DNA from: Escarpia spicata
Lineage: Eukaryota > Annelida > Polychaeta > Sabellida > Siboglinidae
Length of the DNA stretch: 64,000 bases
Direction: 5' to 3'
Assembly (NCBI GenBank): GCA_963995525.1
Contig: OZ023205.1
Coordinates: 66,909,298 to 66,973,297, forward strand
Every line of letters starts with the position of its first letter. Within the stretch, counting starts at the first letter, position 1. Position numbers and translations under genes: made by a program. The notes beneath the pieces were generated by a model. That model ran no database searches. It had not been told where the DNA came from and worked only from the letters and a program-made list of their open reading frames with translations. Below are positions 43,437 through 56,597 of the stretch, one piece after another.

Positions 43437-46400
43437 CTTTATTTCCATCCACTTCATAAAATATATAGGTTATACTTGAACAATTTACACCACCACAAAT
43501 TCAGCACAGTGACGGGCTGAAATCCTACGTGGAGAAGAGCAAAATAAATATCATAAAACGCTTTCAGGTATTCACCAACCAGCCTCGTCACCTGCCGCTA
43601 TTCTTGAAACCATTGCCTGATTCGTTTTTTCCACACAACCAAGACAGCTGAAGTAACACTTCTATTCGATACGATGGAGTGGCAATACAGATTTACTTTC
43701 CAGTTTCTGGTCGGTGCATGCATTACTGCCATTTGCTCTAGCATCGAGCAGTGGTGTGCCCTGTTTAATACCAGCAAACAAACTTATCCAAACTTTATGG
43801 TAATTTTGTTAAATCACACAATGATTTAGTTAAGGAGTAGTACTAATCTGATGAAGTCATATAAGAGGCTGAAGAAAATTTGTTATCTGTATCATCATAC
43901 CATTTTAGGAATTCTGCCACATGACCATAGCCACACAATACAGTGTCTTTGATCCCAATGTCATCCTCAATAGGATTCTTCAACAACTGAGAACTAAGAT
44001 TATGCAGCAGTTTATTTAGCTTTAGCCAAGTTGCCCAAAAGCAATAGCATGGTTGACTTCACAGCCTTTGTCTCAAATCCAATCAAAGCCAACCCGCTGG
44101 TTTATATCTACCTGATACAATCTAAAAATAACAACGTATTATCCACACAACGGTAGCACTTCTGGGGATGTTCCAACAATGTCCTTTATCCTCAGTTAAA
44201 TTTCCCAAGTTGCCCTGTCATCCCTCAATCAATCACTTAATTTAACACAACAAATTTGAATTTGTTACACTGTAAGATTCTGTCAAACGATTGTATAATT
44301 ACTTAGAAAGGGAATGCACCCATAATCCTATGATATAGCTGCTTCAAGTGTTATCGTAGGAACTTATCTTACTGAAATAAGCGGAACTTTTGTTTTATGT
44401 TCTGACTAAACTATTCTGCATCCCCCAATAGTGGCATACCTGCTTCCCAAGATCTGTATCCCCACAGGCTGCAGTTGACAGAGACAATATTGTCAAGTTT
44501 AAAAGAAAACACTGCGGCATCAGACAACAGCTTATCCATCAAAACTACAAAAACCAAATAGTTGTTAATGTATCAACACAAGACAATTCCTCAGTAATAC
44601 AGTAGATTTAGCTGCTGTCTGACGGGCTGAAGGAACCAATTTTGTCAATTATTAATTTGGCGTTTACATGAAAAATATACGGGTTAATTTCGAGAGATGA
44701 AAACCAATTTCAGACATCGAATTGCAAGAATTGACTAATGCACTGCACTCTCCACTTTTAGAACGAATATTAAACCACGATGGAATGTTACGACATAATT
44801 TCTAACATCACTTACATAATCAATATGACAATAGAGAGACAACAAGGAACAGTAACAGCAAATGTCAATCCTGTTATTCAGTCAAGTAATCTTATAATTG
44901 CCTTGCACTTGCAACCATTGTTAAATATAATGTTCCGACCATCCACTGTAGGCAAAAATGTCAATATGAACAAACATACTAACATCAATAGCCACATATC
45001 TCTCGGTCTGCTTTCAAACTGCTAATCCTGTGCTTATGGGGTTCATGCAAAATTATGTTGTGTATATGTCTTAAAGTAAGTGTCATACAAGTCATAGAAA
45101 ATAATTTGCACCCAAATAAACCGGAAATCTGGATATCATTTCACAGGAATGGATTTTTAGAATGGTAATATACCCTGTTATGTATAAGATTGTTTTTATT
45201 TGGAAAACTCATTAATCCGGACAAATACATTGGGGACCAAAGTGTCTAAATAACAAGTTTCCGCTGTTTACATATTTGAGAATGCAGTTCTTTACCACAA
45301 TAGTAATCCATTATTATGTATTATCTCTTAATGTTTTTAATTATTATCTGTATGTGTTATATCTCATAACTTGCAATAATTCTCATCATATCAATACTCT
45401 TCGCAATCCCAACGTTCAAACTAAAAATGAGATTCATATACGGTGAGATGATTATATTTGCTGAGGACTTATTGTCTCTTCTGATATCAAAGCCTTTCTG
45501 CAAGATGATATTTGCCTAAATATTACTTCCCAATGACCCACCAATTACATAACAGTCTTTCCTAACTCTAATACATATTGCACTTATTTGTTTAACCCTG
45601 CGCCTTCAAAATTATATTTGTTGAAAAACTTTTAATAAATGCTAAGCCAAATGTTGTCAACTAACAGGTGATTCTTGATTTTGTTAAACTGTATTGAGAC
45701 TTTGGATCGTTGCATTACAAGTACCTATCCCTTGTGCACAACTTACAGGCAAACAATTTCTTTTGAGAACAAAAAGTCAAAAAGCTGTTTCCTTAAAACA
45801 AACTATCTATTTCTTTGCAGTTCTACTTATGTATATTTCCCCCCCGAGACCAATACTGACACCAATGAAAACATGCATGGAGATTTTTATCTATGTTTAC
45901 ATACAATTTACTGAAACTGCGAACAAGATGACAGAAGTGATACTGTTAACCCAGTAATATCTAAAATAATTAACACGGTACAGGGTTCCCGAGTAAAACT
46001 AGAGACTGAATCTTCCATCACTACAGAGTTCATTTTCCACAAGCAAATATTTCACGTGACACCACTGTGCCCAATCACCATCGTGTAATATCTCGTGACA
46101 TTTAACATTTCATAAAACACAGCACTGCACACAGTTGCCATGGTATATCTCGTAACTCCCAACATTGCGTGAGACACAGGCACTGTAGCCAATCACCATG
46201 ATATAATATCTCATAACTCTGGACATTTCGTGAGACACAACACAGCACCCATTTGCCATGGCATTATATCTCATAACACACAATAATTCTACATGGCCAA
46301 TCACCAAGTATCACAACACCAGATCATTCCACAGGTACCACACAGAAGGAAGATTAGAATACACCAATTATGTCATCATTTCTTTCAGGGTCTAAAGAGA

Positions 46401-47111
46401 AAATGTTTCATAACCCTACCAACGGCTGATGGATGTTTTAATCTGACTACATATCTGCCCTCAGAACAAATAACCCCCACTTTTCATGCTCAGTTTTAAC
46501 CTCCTGACTTGTTCACTGTCAAACTAATCTGTACAATTACTTGATGTAATTAAACCTCTGTCATTTTGCTTACAAATCATTACAGCTGTATTCTCACGAT
46601 ACTGGGCAATAACTGTAGATCGGAAGGCAGATAAAACCTGAAAACAAAGAGCCTGGTAAAGTGGTGAACAGCACCGATTAAGAAGGTCTAGATGCAAATG
46701 GTGCGTTTTAATGTATTCTTTACATACTGCAGTAAGGGCTTTAAACCTGACAAGACTGCAATAATAACAGGACACAATTTCTCAACATTGTTGATTGTAA
46801 ATAAACAATGGTCATGTACGACCAAGACAAGTGAGCCATGAATGTGTACATGGACAGATGATGATACAAGACACTCTACACTCTGGTACACTATCACCTT
46901 ACAACATCTCCATCTAAGTACAATATTGTCATCACCCTAACAGACTGTGTCGAGGATCGTGGTATTCGGACCCCAGCGAATTTCTTCCTAAAGCTTCTCC
47001 AGCCAGTAACTTTGAGGTGGCGACCTTGAAGATGCAATATCAGTTCGGTGACCTCATGCTTGCTGCTTGCAGGTCATCACATCGAGGCTCTGACCTTGAG
47101 GTTGACTGTCG
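43437..47111 (-). other. PTPRN: presumed long 3'UTR of the PTPRN-like gene
   Basis: No coding exon was found downstream of the stop codon at 47112. The first convincing minus-strand AATAAA is at 43443-43438. Part or all of this span may be UTR or intergenic. It contains imperfect ~60-bp repeats at 46050-46285. Confidence 0.35.
46050..46285. repeat. imperfect ~60-bp tandem repeats
   Basis: About four diverged units built around CCAATCACCATG, TATATCTC, TAAC and CATTTCGTGAGACACA. Confidence 0.6.
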
Positions 47112-47183
47112 TCACTGCGGGAGAGCTTTGAGTATCGCGTGTACTTCCTCCGCCACGGCAGCGAGAGTGAACTCAAACTGCTC
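47112..47183 (-). CDS. PTPRN: PTPRN-like last exon
   Basis: Acceptor TTGATCCAG, 23 codons ending ILKALPQ, then TGA at 47114-47112. Confidence 0.9.
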   Translation of the reverse strand, partial: EQFEFTLAAVAEEVHAILKALPQ

Positions 47184-50100
47184 CTGGATCAAGACAACAC
47201 ATTGGTTATGTTAAAATGATTACCTGCTGCATGCAATGCCATAACTGGCATCAGCAGAAGTGAAATTGTCATGGGTACAAGTTTAACTTCCAAATACTGT
47301 AACAGTGACAAGTGTTGCCGCTGGTTCATTGGTCCACGAGTGGACGGCAGCTAGAATAGCTGACAGAGATAGTTTTATTTGTCCAGTATTGTCAAACATG
47401 TTGTGTAAAATAATAATAATACCTCAAGTAGATATATGACACAATGTCACTGCGATATATTTACCAATGCGATCACTGTAAAAAATCATGAATGCTAATG
47501 CACTCGACTTTCTTTACACACTGTAGTGCAATGTGTAAAAATTATCTAAAACATCAGCCAAACATATTCTTTATATGATATGTAATTCATGTCATAGTGA
47601 AAACGTAAAAAATAAGTTCATATTTAGCGTGGTATTCAGAAATGTTCAATGCATTTTATACTCATTTCCCAACAGCTGAACCCATCTGGTAAGACTAGTA
47701 TCCACGGCGACATATTAGCTCATTTATGCAAATTTCCTATCTACTTTTGACGATATCATTGTATAAACAATGGAATTATTTTTTTACGGATCTGGTTAAA
47801 ATTCTATGTAAAATAGCAAAACTGGTCCGGCTCTGGCTCTATATCCTATAACATAAGGTTATTTACACTATTGCAATTTGCCTGATCTAACCATCTTTTC
47901 AATGATGTTAACAACATAATTCAATCTTTTACCAAGCCAACTGTGCATAACGTATGACAGTATAAGTGAATTGAAGGGAAGTCATTGTTTTGACAGGAGC
48001 AAAGGAAACGTACTTTGGTTTTCACCATCAACATGCGCTGGTCACGGATGTGTTCCAAGGTCGCGGCAATGTCAATCTCTTTGGCACCTATAAATAATGT
48101 ACAGAAGTTACTTTTAGTGTCACATTTATTAGTAATCTTTTGGGGATGATAAATAATGAATACATTCGTAACATCAGAAAACATAAATGGTGGATTATCA
48201 TAGCTTCTATACCAATACAAACAAAATATGGTCTTTGGTTGTTCTCTGATCATTAAACTACACTGTCTATTGCATAACCTGAAATTATGTTTGGAAAGAA
48301 CACTATAAATATGGCTTTTACATGGAGATAGAAATAGTTGAGATGTGAATTAAGGTGTGTGGGAAAGGATAAGTAGGACAAGGTAAGTAGGACAGGGTAA
48401 GTAGAACAGGGTAAATGGGACAGGGTAAACAGTACAGGGTAAGTGGGACAAGGTAAGAGGGACATGGTAAGTGAGACAAGGTAAGTAGGACAGGGTAAGT
48501 GGGACAGGGTAAGTGGGACAAGGTAACCGGGACAAGGTAAGCAGACCCAAAAAGGTAAGTTGTGGTTGCAGGATATTTTGAGACAATGGCGCCAAGGAAG
48601 ACAAAAACACCCACCTTTACTCATTCGATTGAGGACCATATCCAGAAGACAGTAGGTACCAGTACGTCCAACACCGTCACTGAAACCAAACATGTTGCAA
48701 TGAAAACATGGCAAACAATTATGGTTTCATGTACTGTATTTGAGGGAAAAGCTACAGGTGGAAGTGAACAACTGGATCCTGAGAATATGTAGAGTGAAAC
48801 AAGATGACAGATGGAGGAACATGGAATTGTGACACGTGATTGAATGAATGAATGAAAGTTTATTTGGTTACTCGGTTACAATGAAATTACAAGTATGAAC
48901 ATAATATGGTTTCACCAAGTAACTCAGGAGATTCTCCCTTGAGGTTTATTTCGAGAACCACCTACAATTAGGAAATGTAATAACTGTACATTTTTCTAGA
49001 TTTTACACAAATAAAAAGTGACCAGGCGTCGCAATCCAATATAAACTTAGACAATCTAACACCACGAGGCAAAATGATAACTGAATGGTATAGAGAGCAT
49101 TGGCAAATACTTGACAACTGTGTATCTGTAATAAAATGGAAGTATTAAGACATATAACACGAATGACATTATATAATATAAATAGATAGTATAGCACATT
49201 GACACAGTGTCTGCAAATCACAAAAGGGCTTTAGTGCCAGGTTTAAGGTAATTATATATTTTTTCTTTTCCTATTTTTACATTTATAAAATATTAAAGCA
49301 AGGTGTTGATAACAGCAGTATCAGTACATATAATAAATATCAAGGTAAATTAAATGACATGTGTCATACAATGACGTGTGTATCAACTGTGAACATACAG
49401 GTATGTATTATGTATGTGTGTACATAATTATGCACACGGACACCCATATAGGGTAAGGCTTTATAATTAATGTTAATGAGTACAGATGTGAATTACACCT
49501 CATATGTACGTACATCAATACAGGGTAAGCCCAACTCAAGTCTAAGTGGGACTCTATGACATATGTACCTACATCAATACAGGGTAAGCCCAACTCAAGC
49601 CTAAGTGGGACTCTATGACATATGTACCTACATCAATACAAAGTAAGCCCAACTCAAGTCTAAGTGGGACTCTATGACATATGTACCTACATCTATACAG
49701 GGTAAGCCCAACTCAAGTCTAAGTGGGACTCTATGACATATGTACGTACATCAATACAGGGTAAGCCCAACTCAAGTCTAAGTGGGACTCTATGACATAT
49801 GTACCTACATCAATACAGGGTAAGCCCAACTCAAGTCTAAGTGGGACTCTATGACATATGTACGTACATCAATACAGGGTAAGCCCAACTCAAGTCTAAG
49901 TGGGACTCTATGACATATGTACCTACATCAATACAGGGTAAGCCCAACTCAAGTCTAAGTGGAACTCTATGACATATGTACCTACATCAATATAGGGTAA
50001 GCTCAACTCAAGTCTAAGTGGGACTCTATGACATATGTACCTACATCAATACAGGGTAAGCCCAACTCAAGTCTAAGTGGGACTCTATGACATATGTACC

Positions 50101-53100
50101 TACATCAATACAGGGTAAGCCCAACTCAAGTCTAAGTGGGACTCTATGACATATGTACGTACATCAATACAGGGTAAGCCCAACTCAAGTCTAAGTGGAA
50201 CTCTATGACATATGTATGTACATCAATACAGGGTAAGCCCAACTCAAGTCTAAGTGGGATTCTATGACATATGTACCTACATCAATACAGGGTAAGCCCA
50301 ACTCAAGTCTAAGTGGGACTCTATGACATATGTACGTACATCAATACAGGGTAAGCCCAACTCAAGTATAAGTGGAACTCTATGACATGTGTACGTACAT
50401 CAATACAGGGTAAGCCGAACTCAAGTCTAAGTGGGACTCTATGACATATGTACGTACATCAATACAGGGTAAGCCCAACTCAAGTCTAAGTGGGACTCTA
50501 TGACATATGTACGTACATCAATACAGGGTAAGCCCAACTCAAGTCTAAGTGGGACTCTATGACATATGTACGTACATCAATACAGGCTAAACCCAACTCA
50601 AGTCTAAGTGGAACTCTATGACATATGTACGTACATCAATACAGGGTAAGCCCAACTCAAGTCTAAGTGGGACTCTATGACATATGTACGTACATCAATA
50701 CAGGCTAAACCCAACTCAAGTCTAAGTGGAACTCTATGACATATGTACGTACATCAATACAGGGTAAGCCCAACTCAAGTCTAAGTGGGACTCTATGACA
50801 TATGTACGTACATCAATACAGGGTAAACCCAACTCAAGTCTAAGTGAGACTCTATGACATATGTACCTACATCAATACAGGGTAAGCCCAACTCAAGTCT
50901 AAGTGGAACTCTATGACATATGTACGTACATCAATACAGGGTAAGCCCAACTCAAGTCTAAGTTGGAGTCTATGACATATGTACGTACATCAACACAGGG
51001 TAAGCCCAACTCAAGTCTAAGTTGGAGTCTATGACATATGTACGTACATCAATACAGGGTAAGCCCAACTCAAGTCTAAGTTGGAGTCTATGACATATGT
51101 ACGTACATCAATACAGGGTAAGCCCAACTCAAGTCTAAGTTGGAGTCTATGACATATGTACGTACATCAATACAGTGTAAGCCCAACTCAAGTCTAAGTT
51201 GGAGTCTATGACACGTTGAAGTATGTCCAGAGCAAGTATTATTTTAACTTTTTTTTTTTTTCAGATGCAGTATTTTGTGTGTATTCTGGTATGGTATTCT
51301 GGATTGGAATAAAGAAAGGCAGAAAGGAAGGTAATTGTAATTTTGATGTGCCCCCCATCCTGAAAAGAATTAAAGGGAAGATGGAGCAAAGAGGATTACA
51401 ACGGTCTTTAGATGTTACAGTCATGCAGTGATGGCAACTTGTACCTAATAGATTGCTGTCATGAATTTGAAATGTGACCTCAAATGTGTTTCTACGTCAC
51501 TTAATTCCAAAATTAGGTCCATTTGAATATTAGACCCTGTATAATGTCAGCTATCTTGGATTTGAGCCGAAAACGAGGTGTTGCCATGGGTGAATTCAGG
51601 TGGGGAATTTTTGGTGGTGAGACATACCATCAACGAACCCATTTCAGGTGAGAAAGCTTTGTTAACATTTGTGTCCAACCTCTACTGACCACGATCACTT
51701 TGTTGCTGCGATTAATAAATGTTAGAACTAGGTAATATTAATGCAAATCAGCACTAATGCCATACACTTTGTGTAATTTTAAAATAAAATTCCATTTAAT
51801 TAAAGTTCAAAGAGGAAGTAAGAAAGTGTGACTTGAGTCAACAAGTCTGGCTAGGACCCCCGTACCCACCAGAACCCCTCATAACCCCCATACTCATCAG
51901 AACCCCCTGTACCCACCAGAACTCTCCATACCCACCAGAACCCTCTGTACCCACCAGAACCCCTTACACCCACCAGAAACCCCTGCACCCACCAGAACCC
52001 CCTGTACCCACCAGAACCCCCATATCCACCAGAAGTTCAGAACCCCCCTCCCACACCCACCAGAACCCCCTCCCCTGTACCCACCAGAACCCCCATATCC
52101 ACCAGAAGTTCAGAACCCCCCTCCCACACCCACCAGAACTCCCTGTACCCACCAGAACCCCAATATCCACCAGAAGTTCAGAACCCCCCTCCCACACCCA
52201 CCAGAACACCCCGTACCCACATAAACCCCCGTACCCACCTGCAGTGAGTGACAATGGGGCAAGACCGGCCGCGATATGACTTGTTCACCTTCCTGCAGCA
52301 GACGGCAAGACAACGGTTAACGCGTGTACAAGTACAGGAATGAAGGCGAAAAGCAACTTGTTACAATGGATCCGTTAGATTTGTTAGACACCCACATAAT
52401 CAAATAAAATGTGTTTCCATAGTACCATCACTCTGCGACGTTTCTTTATAGTCGATGGGAGCAGACCAGCAGTAATTGTTCTCCACATTTTAAGTATCAT
52501 TTTCACAACAGTAATAACCAAATAATTATGACTGAATATATAACAATGTTGAACACCATGCAGTGGCCATAATAACATGTTAGTATCACTGGTGACTGTT
52601 AGTAAGTACCCAACTGCAAGCCTGCACACATTCTCCATAGGCACCCAACAGTCAGGCACCTCGAAACTAAATTATTTTGCATGCATCAATGTTAGTTAAA
52701 TACGCTCAGTGCTATCAGCCACGCTCCCTAGAGGGCAGCACATGTGCCGAGAGCGCAGCTACGATATGTGGCATTGAGCAATCCCACGATGCACTGGTGT
52801 TAGTAGCAGCAGCAGTGGTAGTAGTAGTAGTAGCAACCGAACAGCCTGATCACTTTTGTGACTATGCAATTTGTCGAGTTCCCAATTGCAAATCACAAAA
52901 GCACGCCAGGCCGAAGGTAGAGTGGATTAGCAGCGGTGAAGTGAGTGAGGATGATGTGAGGATGAACACTAGGCAACCTGTCCGCGTCTATGTCGTGTCT
53001 CAAAAGGGGGTATCTCACCAGTCTATATTGTTGCTTTTTCACAACACACCACACATATTTGACAGACACGAAGAACATATCCAGAGGCCATTAACACTCT

Positions 53101-56100
53101 CTCCTCAGTTGATTTAAAACCTTGTAAATGAAGTTAATTTTATGTTCAAATCTGCCGCGTGTGAATGTTTTATGTATTATTCTTTGGCAGTTTAATAAAA
53201 ATATGTAATTTACTAAAATCTTCAAAAGAATTCTAATTAATGGGGAACTGTGTGAACATCTCATGCTAATGTATAGAGCCAAAGATCTTTTGCAAGTTCT
53301 TGCTGAATTTTTACTGGATTCAGTCAAAAATAATTTAATACTTTGTCCGATGATTTCCCACCAAAATATTTACATTTAAGGAAAAGCGTGATGTAATGGA
53401 TACCATACCATCAATCTGTGTGTGAAATAAGGTCAGAACAAAAATAGTGAATAAATCAAACTAAGGAGGGACCATTAATTATTTGTGACATAAAAAACAC
53501 TGTTGATGAACTACATTCAAGTCTTGATGATAATTTGTCAGCAATACATCTGAACTTTGTTTTGAACAAAACAACAAAATAAATTCTGATGTTCTGAAGA
53601 AGGGATTATGTACAAACATGGTGGGCGCTGTTATCTCAATATAGTGTCTACCGGTAGATAGAATTATCCCAGATAAGTAAACATACAACACCAAGCAATT
53701 TGTTTTACTAACAAATCTTTAAAATATAGAATAAATGTAATGGTAGTTCATACTGTTTATTATTTTACACAATAACAATTAATTAGAACCAATTAGATGC
53801 ACTTGTTATGACTGAATTACTACAATAAACCAAAATAATATAACTACTACATTGGGTACATCAAAAAAGAGTAACTGAATAAGTAAATGAATAGGTGGGG
53901 AGTTTAACCAAGAAAGAAAAGAACTAAGCCTACAAATGGTCAACAAAACTAATAATAACCCGGCCACAGGAAATGAAAATCAAATGGATGCCGCACATAA
54001 CAACATATAAAAAAGAAAATGTGTTTTTTGCCGCTGGAAAACAAATAGATATAGAACATAATAGAAATCATAATGGAAATAGAATCATGTGACATGAGGA
54101 AAAGAAATGGAAGGAGCCAATGATCAGAGTGGCAAAGCAAAAAGCATGCAACTACCAGTAATTGCAACGTTAGTAGAGAAAGAAGCTGTGTACTAGAAAA
54201 CATGCACATGCACATGCACATGCACATGCACATGCACATGCACACACATATCATGCAGTAGTACATCTTTTTAACATCATTGTACACCATGTTATTAGTA
54301 CCATTTTAACACCAGCTGGTTACATTCACACAGGACATAACTGTTCTTCACAATAATACCAAACTCATACACCGGTACATCTTGTTGGTTTTTACCATCA
54401 TCTAAACTGTATTGCATCTGAAAACTAAACACATGTTCACAGTTGCAGTATAAAAAGCTGACTTTTCATAAAGAGTAACACATTTATTTGAACTCTTTGT
54501 TTCCTTGATAACGCAACCCATTTCAACATACAAAATACAAGACATTCTGATAACATTCTGGTGATTTAGTAAATCATTTTCCCCAAGCTGAGAAACTTGG
54601 CAATACAAGGGTTAAAAATACACTCATTTGTGACAGATTGTCTAAATGCAGAGTACCGTAATGACCATATGTATTGGAACAGACCCTGCTACTAACTATT
54701 TTTGAGTGTCTCAATGGCCCTATATCCCGTGTCTGAATACATTGGTACAAAAATTATTATATTTATTAAGGTGTCCCAAAACATACAGTACGGAAAAATA
54801 ATATTTTTTTTACATTTTTAAAGTGTCCCAAAACCTACGGTCGTTACGGTATGTCCTGGTCCCCATATATCTTAATGGTACAATGTCTGTTCCTTATTTA
54901 TCGACATTTATTTACATATTGTTCTTAATACTTGAATAAATATGTTGATGGTATACACCCCGGCAAATTGTGTTGAATACGTCAGAAACAGTGTTTGTAA
55001 TTTCAAAGTTGTGAAATGCAGAAACTGTAAGAAAACTTTCAGATTCTAAACAAGTTCTTTTGGAAATATTGCTGCTGGGCTAATCACAAGACAACCAATT
55101 CAATGAACCTCTTATTAATAAATACCACCATGCCAGATCCCGGGCAATGCAGCAGACATGGTACCTTTAGCAAACTATACACATTTTATAGAAATAAATA
55201 CCTGCGATGTGTTAAAGCGGGTTGTTTTGTGACATGCAAGGGACCATGTTTGAGGAGGCTTAGTGACCTGAGTTCATAATCAACAGACTTCATGTTTGGC
55301 TCATTACTCGACAAGAGCATTACATTTACATACACAAAGTTTAAAAGAATTTAACAAATCCATATCGCTTAATCTTGAACACAACACATAAATGGGGACG
55401 AGTAAACTTCAAGCTACCTAATGTTTTATGCTGTTCTAACAAAATACAAAAATAAATCCTTTCATAACATATATATGTGCTAAATATCTAACATATATTC
55501 CGTCAATTTTATGAAAACAAACTGCTGGAAAAATTGTTTTTGGGGAAGCATTTATGAATATAGACCGACAGGCCCAAAACAGTGAATCCTATCTGCACTG
55601 AGTAAACCAATGTTTGTCATATGATCAGTACATGTCACATGGTCAGTACTGATCTTAGGCATGACACAGTATTTCTGATAGTAAGTACACCTAAATGGCC
55701 GACTGAATTTGAACACCATAAAAATCTACACAAATTTTAATCTTCTGTTTTATATGTTTTCAAACACCTATTATTCGTACATGCCTGAACACGTACAGTC
55801 CATAAAAATGTTGCACAACAATATCGGACAGCTGAGAAATTAATTATTTTAGGTGACCATATACATAGTTATTGCGGTACTTGTGCATAACCCTCCCTAT
55901 GGGCACGGGGGGTACCTTCGGAAGTCGAGCAGAGCCTTGACGGATGCGGGCACGCCAAGGTCGGACCAGGTGAGGAAGTTGAACTGTGTCACAGTGCGTG
56001 TCTCATTCGTCTGCAGGTTCTTCAGGTAGAAACTGCGCACCAGATAGTCGTCACACCAGATGTGTTCAGACACCAGATGCACCTGTGAAGCACAAGGCAA

Positions 56101-56550
56101 GGTCAGGCTTTGTGACGTGTTAGTGGAAAGTCAGGTGTTTTACACTTTCAGATCTATGTTCTGTAAGACGGTCTCTGCACAATAAGCTATGCCGTGTAAC
56201 AAACTCTCTCTGATACGCTAGATACATTCTCAGAGAGGATTGGAGATTATTGGATGAGGACAACTGTTCATTTTGTAAATGCTAACAACCTGAGTAGGTT
56301 TTCAAACTGAAATGATCTCCAAATGGTGAATTACACATAGATAAGCAAAGTTGAATTCTCTGATGCTTCCTTGACCACTTGCCGTGTAAGGTGTTTGCTC
56401 TTTAATCTCACTCAATCTTGTTCAATAACAAATTCTATCCAAGAAAAGGTTATATTTTGCAAAGAAGCTCTTCCCAACTGAATACGTTCGGTACAAAGTT
56501 CTTTGTCTCTCTCTCTCTCTGTCTGTCCGTCTCTCTCTTTCTGTCTAAAT

Positions 56551-56597
<47 letters not shown>

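Noticed and set aside
48253..48714. 153-residue ORF running through the 15-bp repeat
   Set aside because: Only 48615-48679 is a PTP exon. The rest is intron and minisatellite.
49490..51215. Regular 59-bp repeats resembling a CRISPR array
   Set aside because: Units are contiguous with no variable spacers, in a eukaryotic intron.
52677..53117. 146-residue plus-strand ORF
   Set aside because: It lies in a PTPRN-like intron on the opposite strand, includes a trinucleotide repeat, and shows no recognisable motif.
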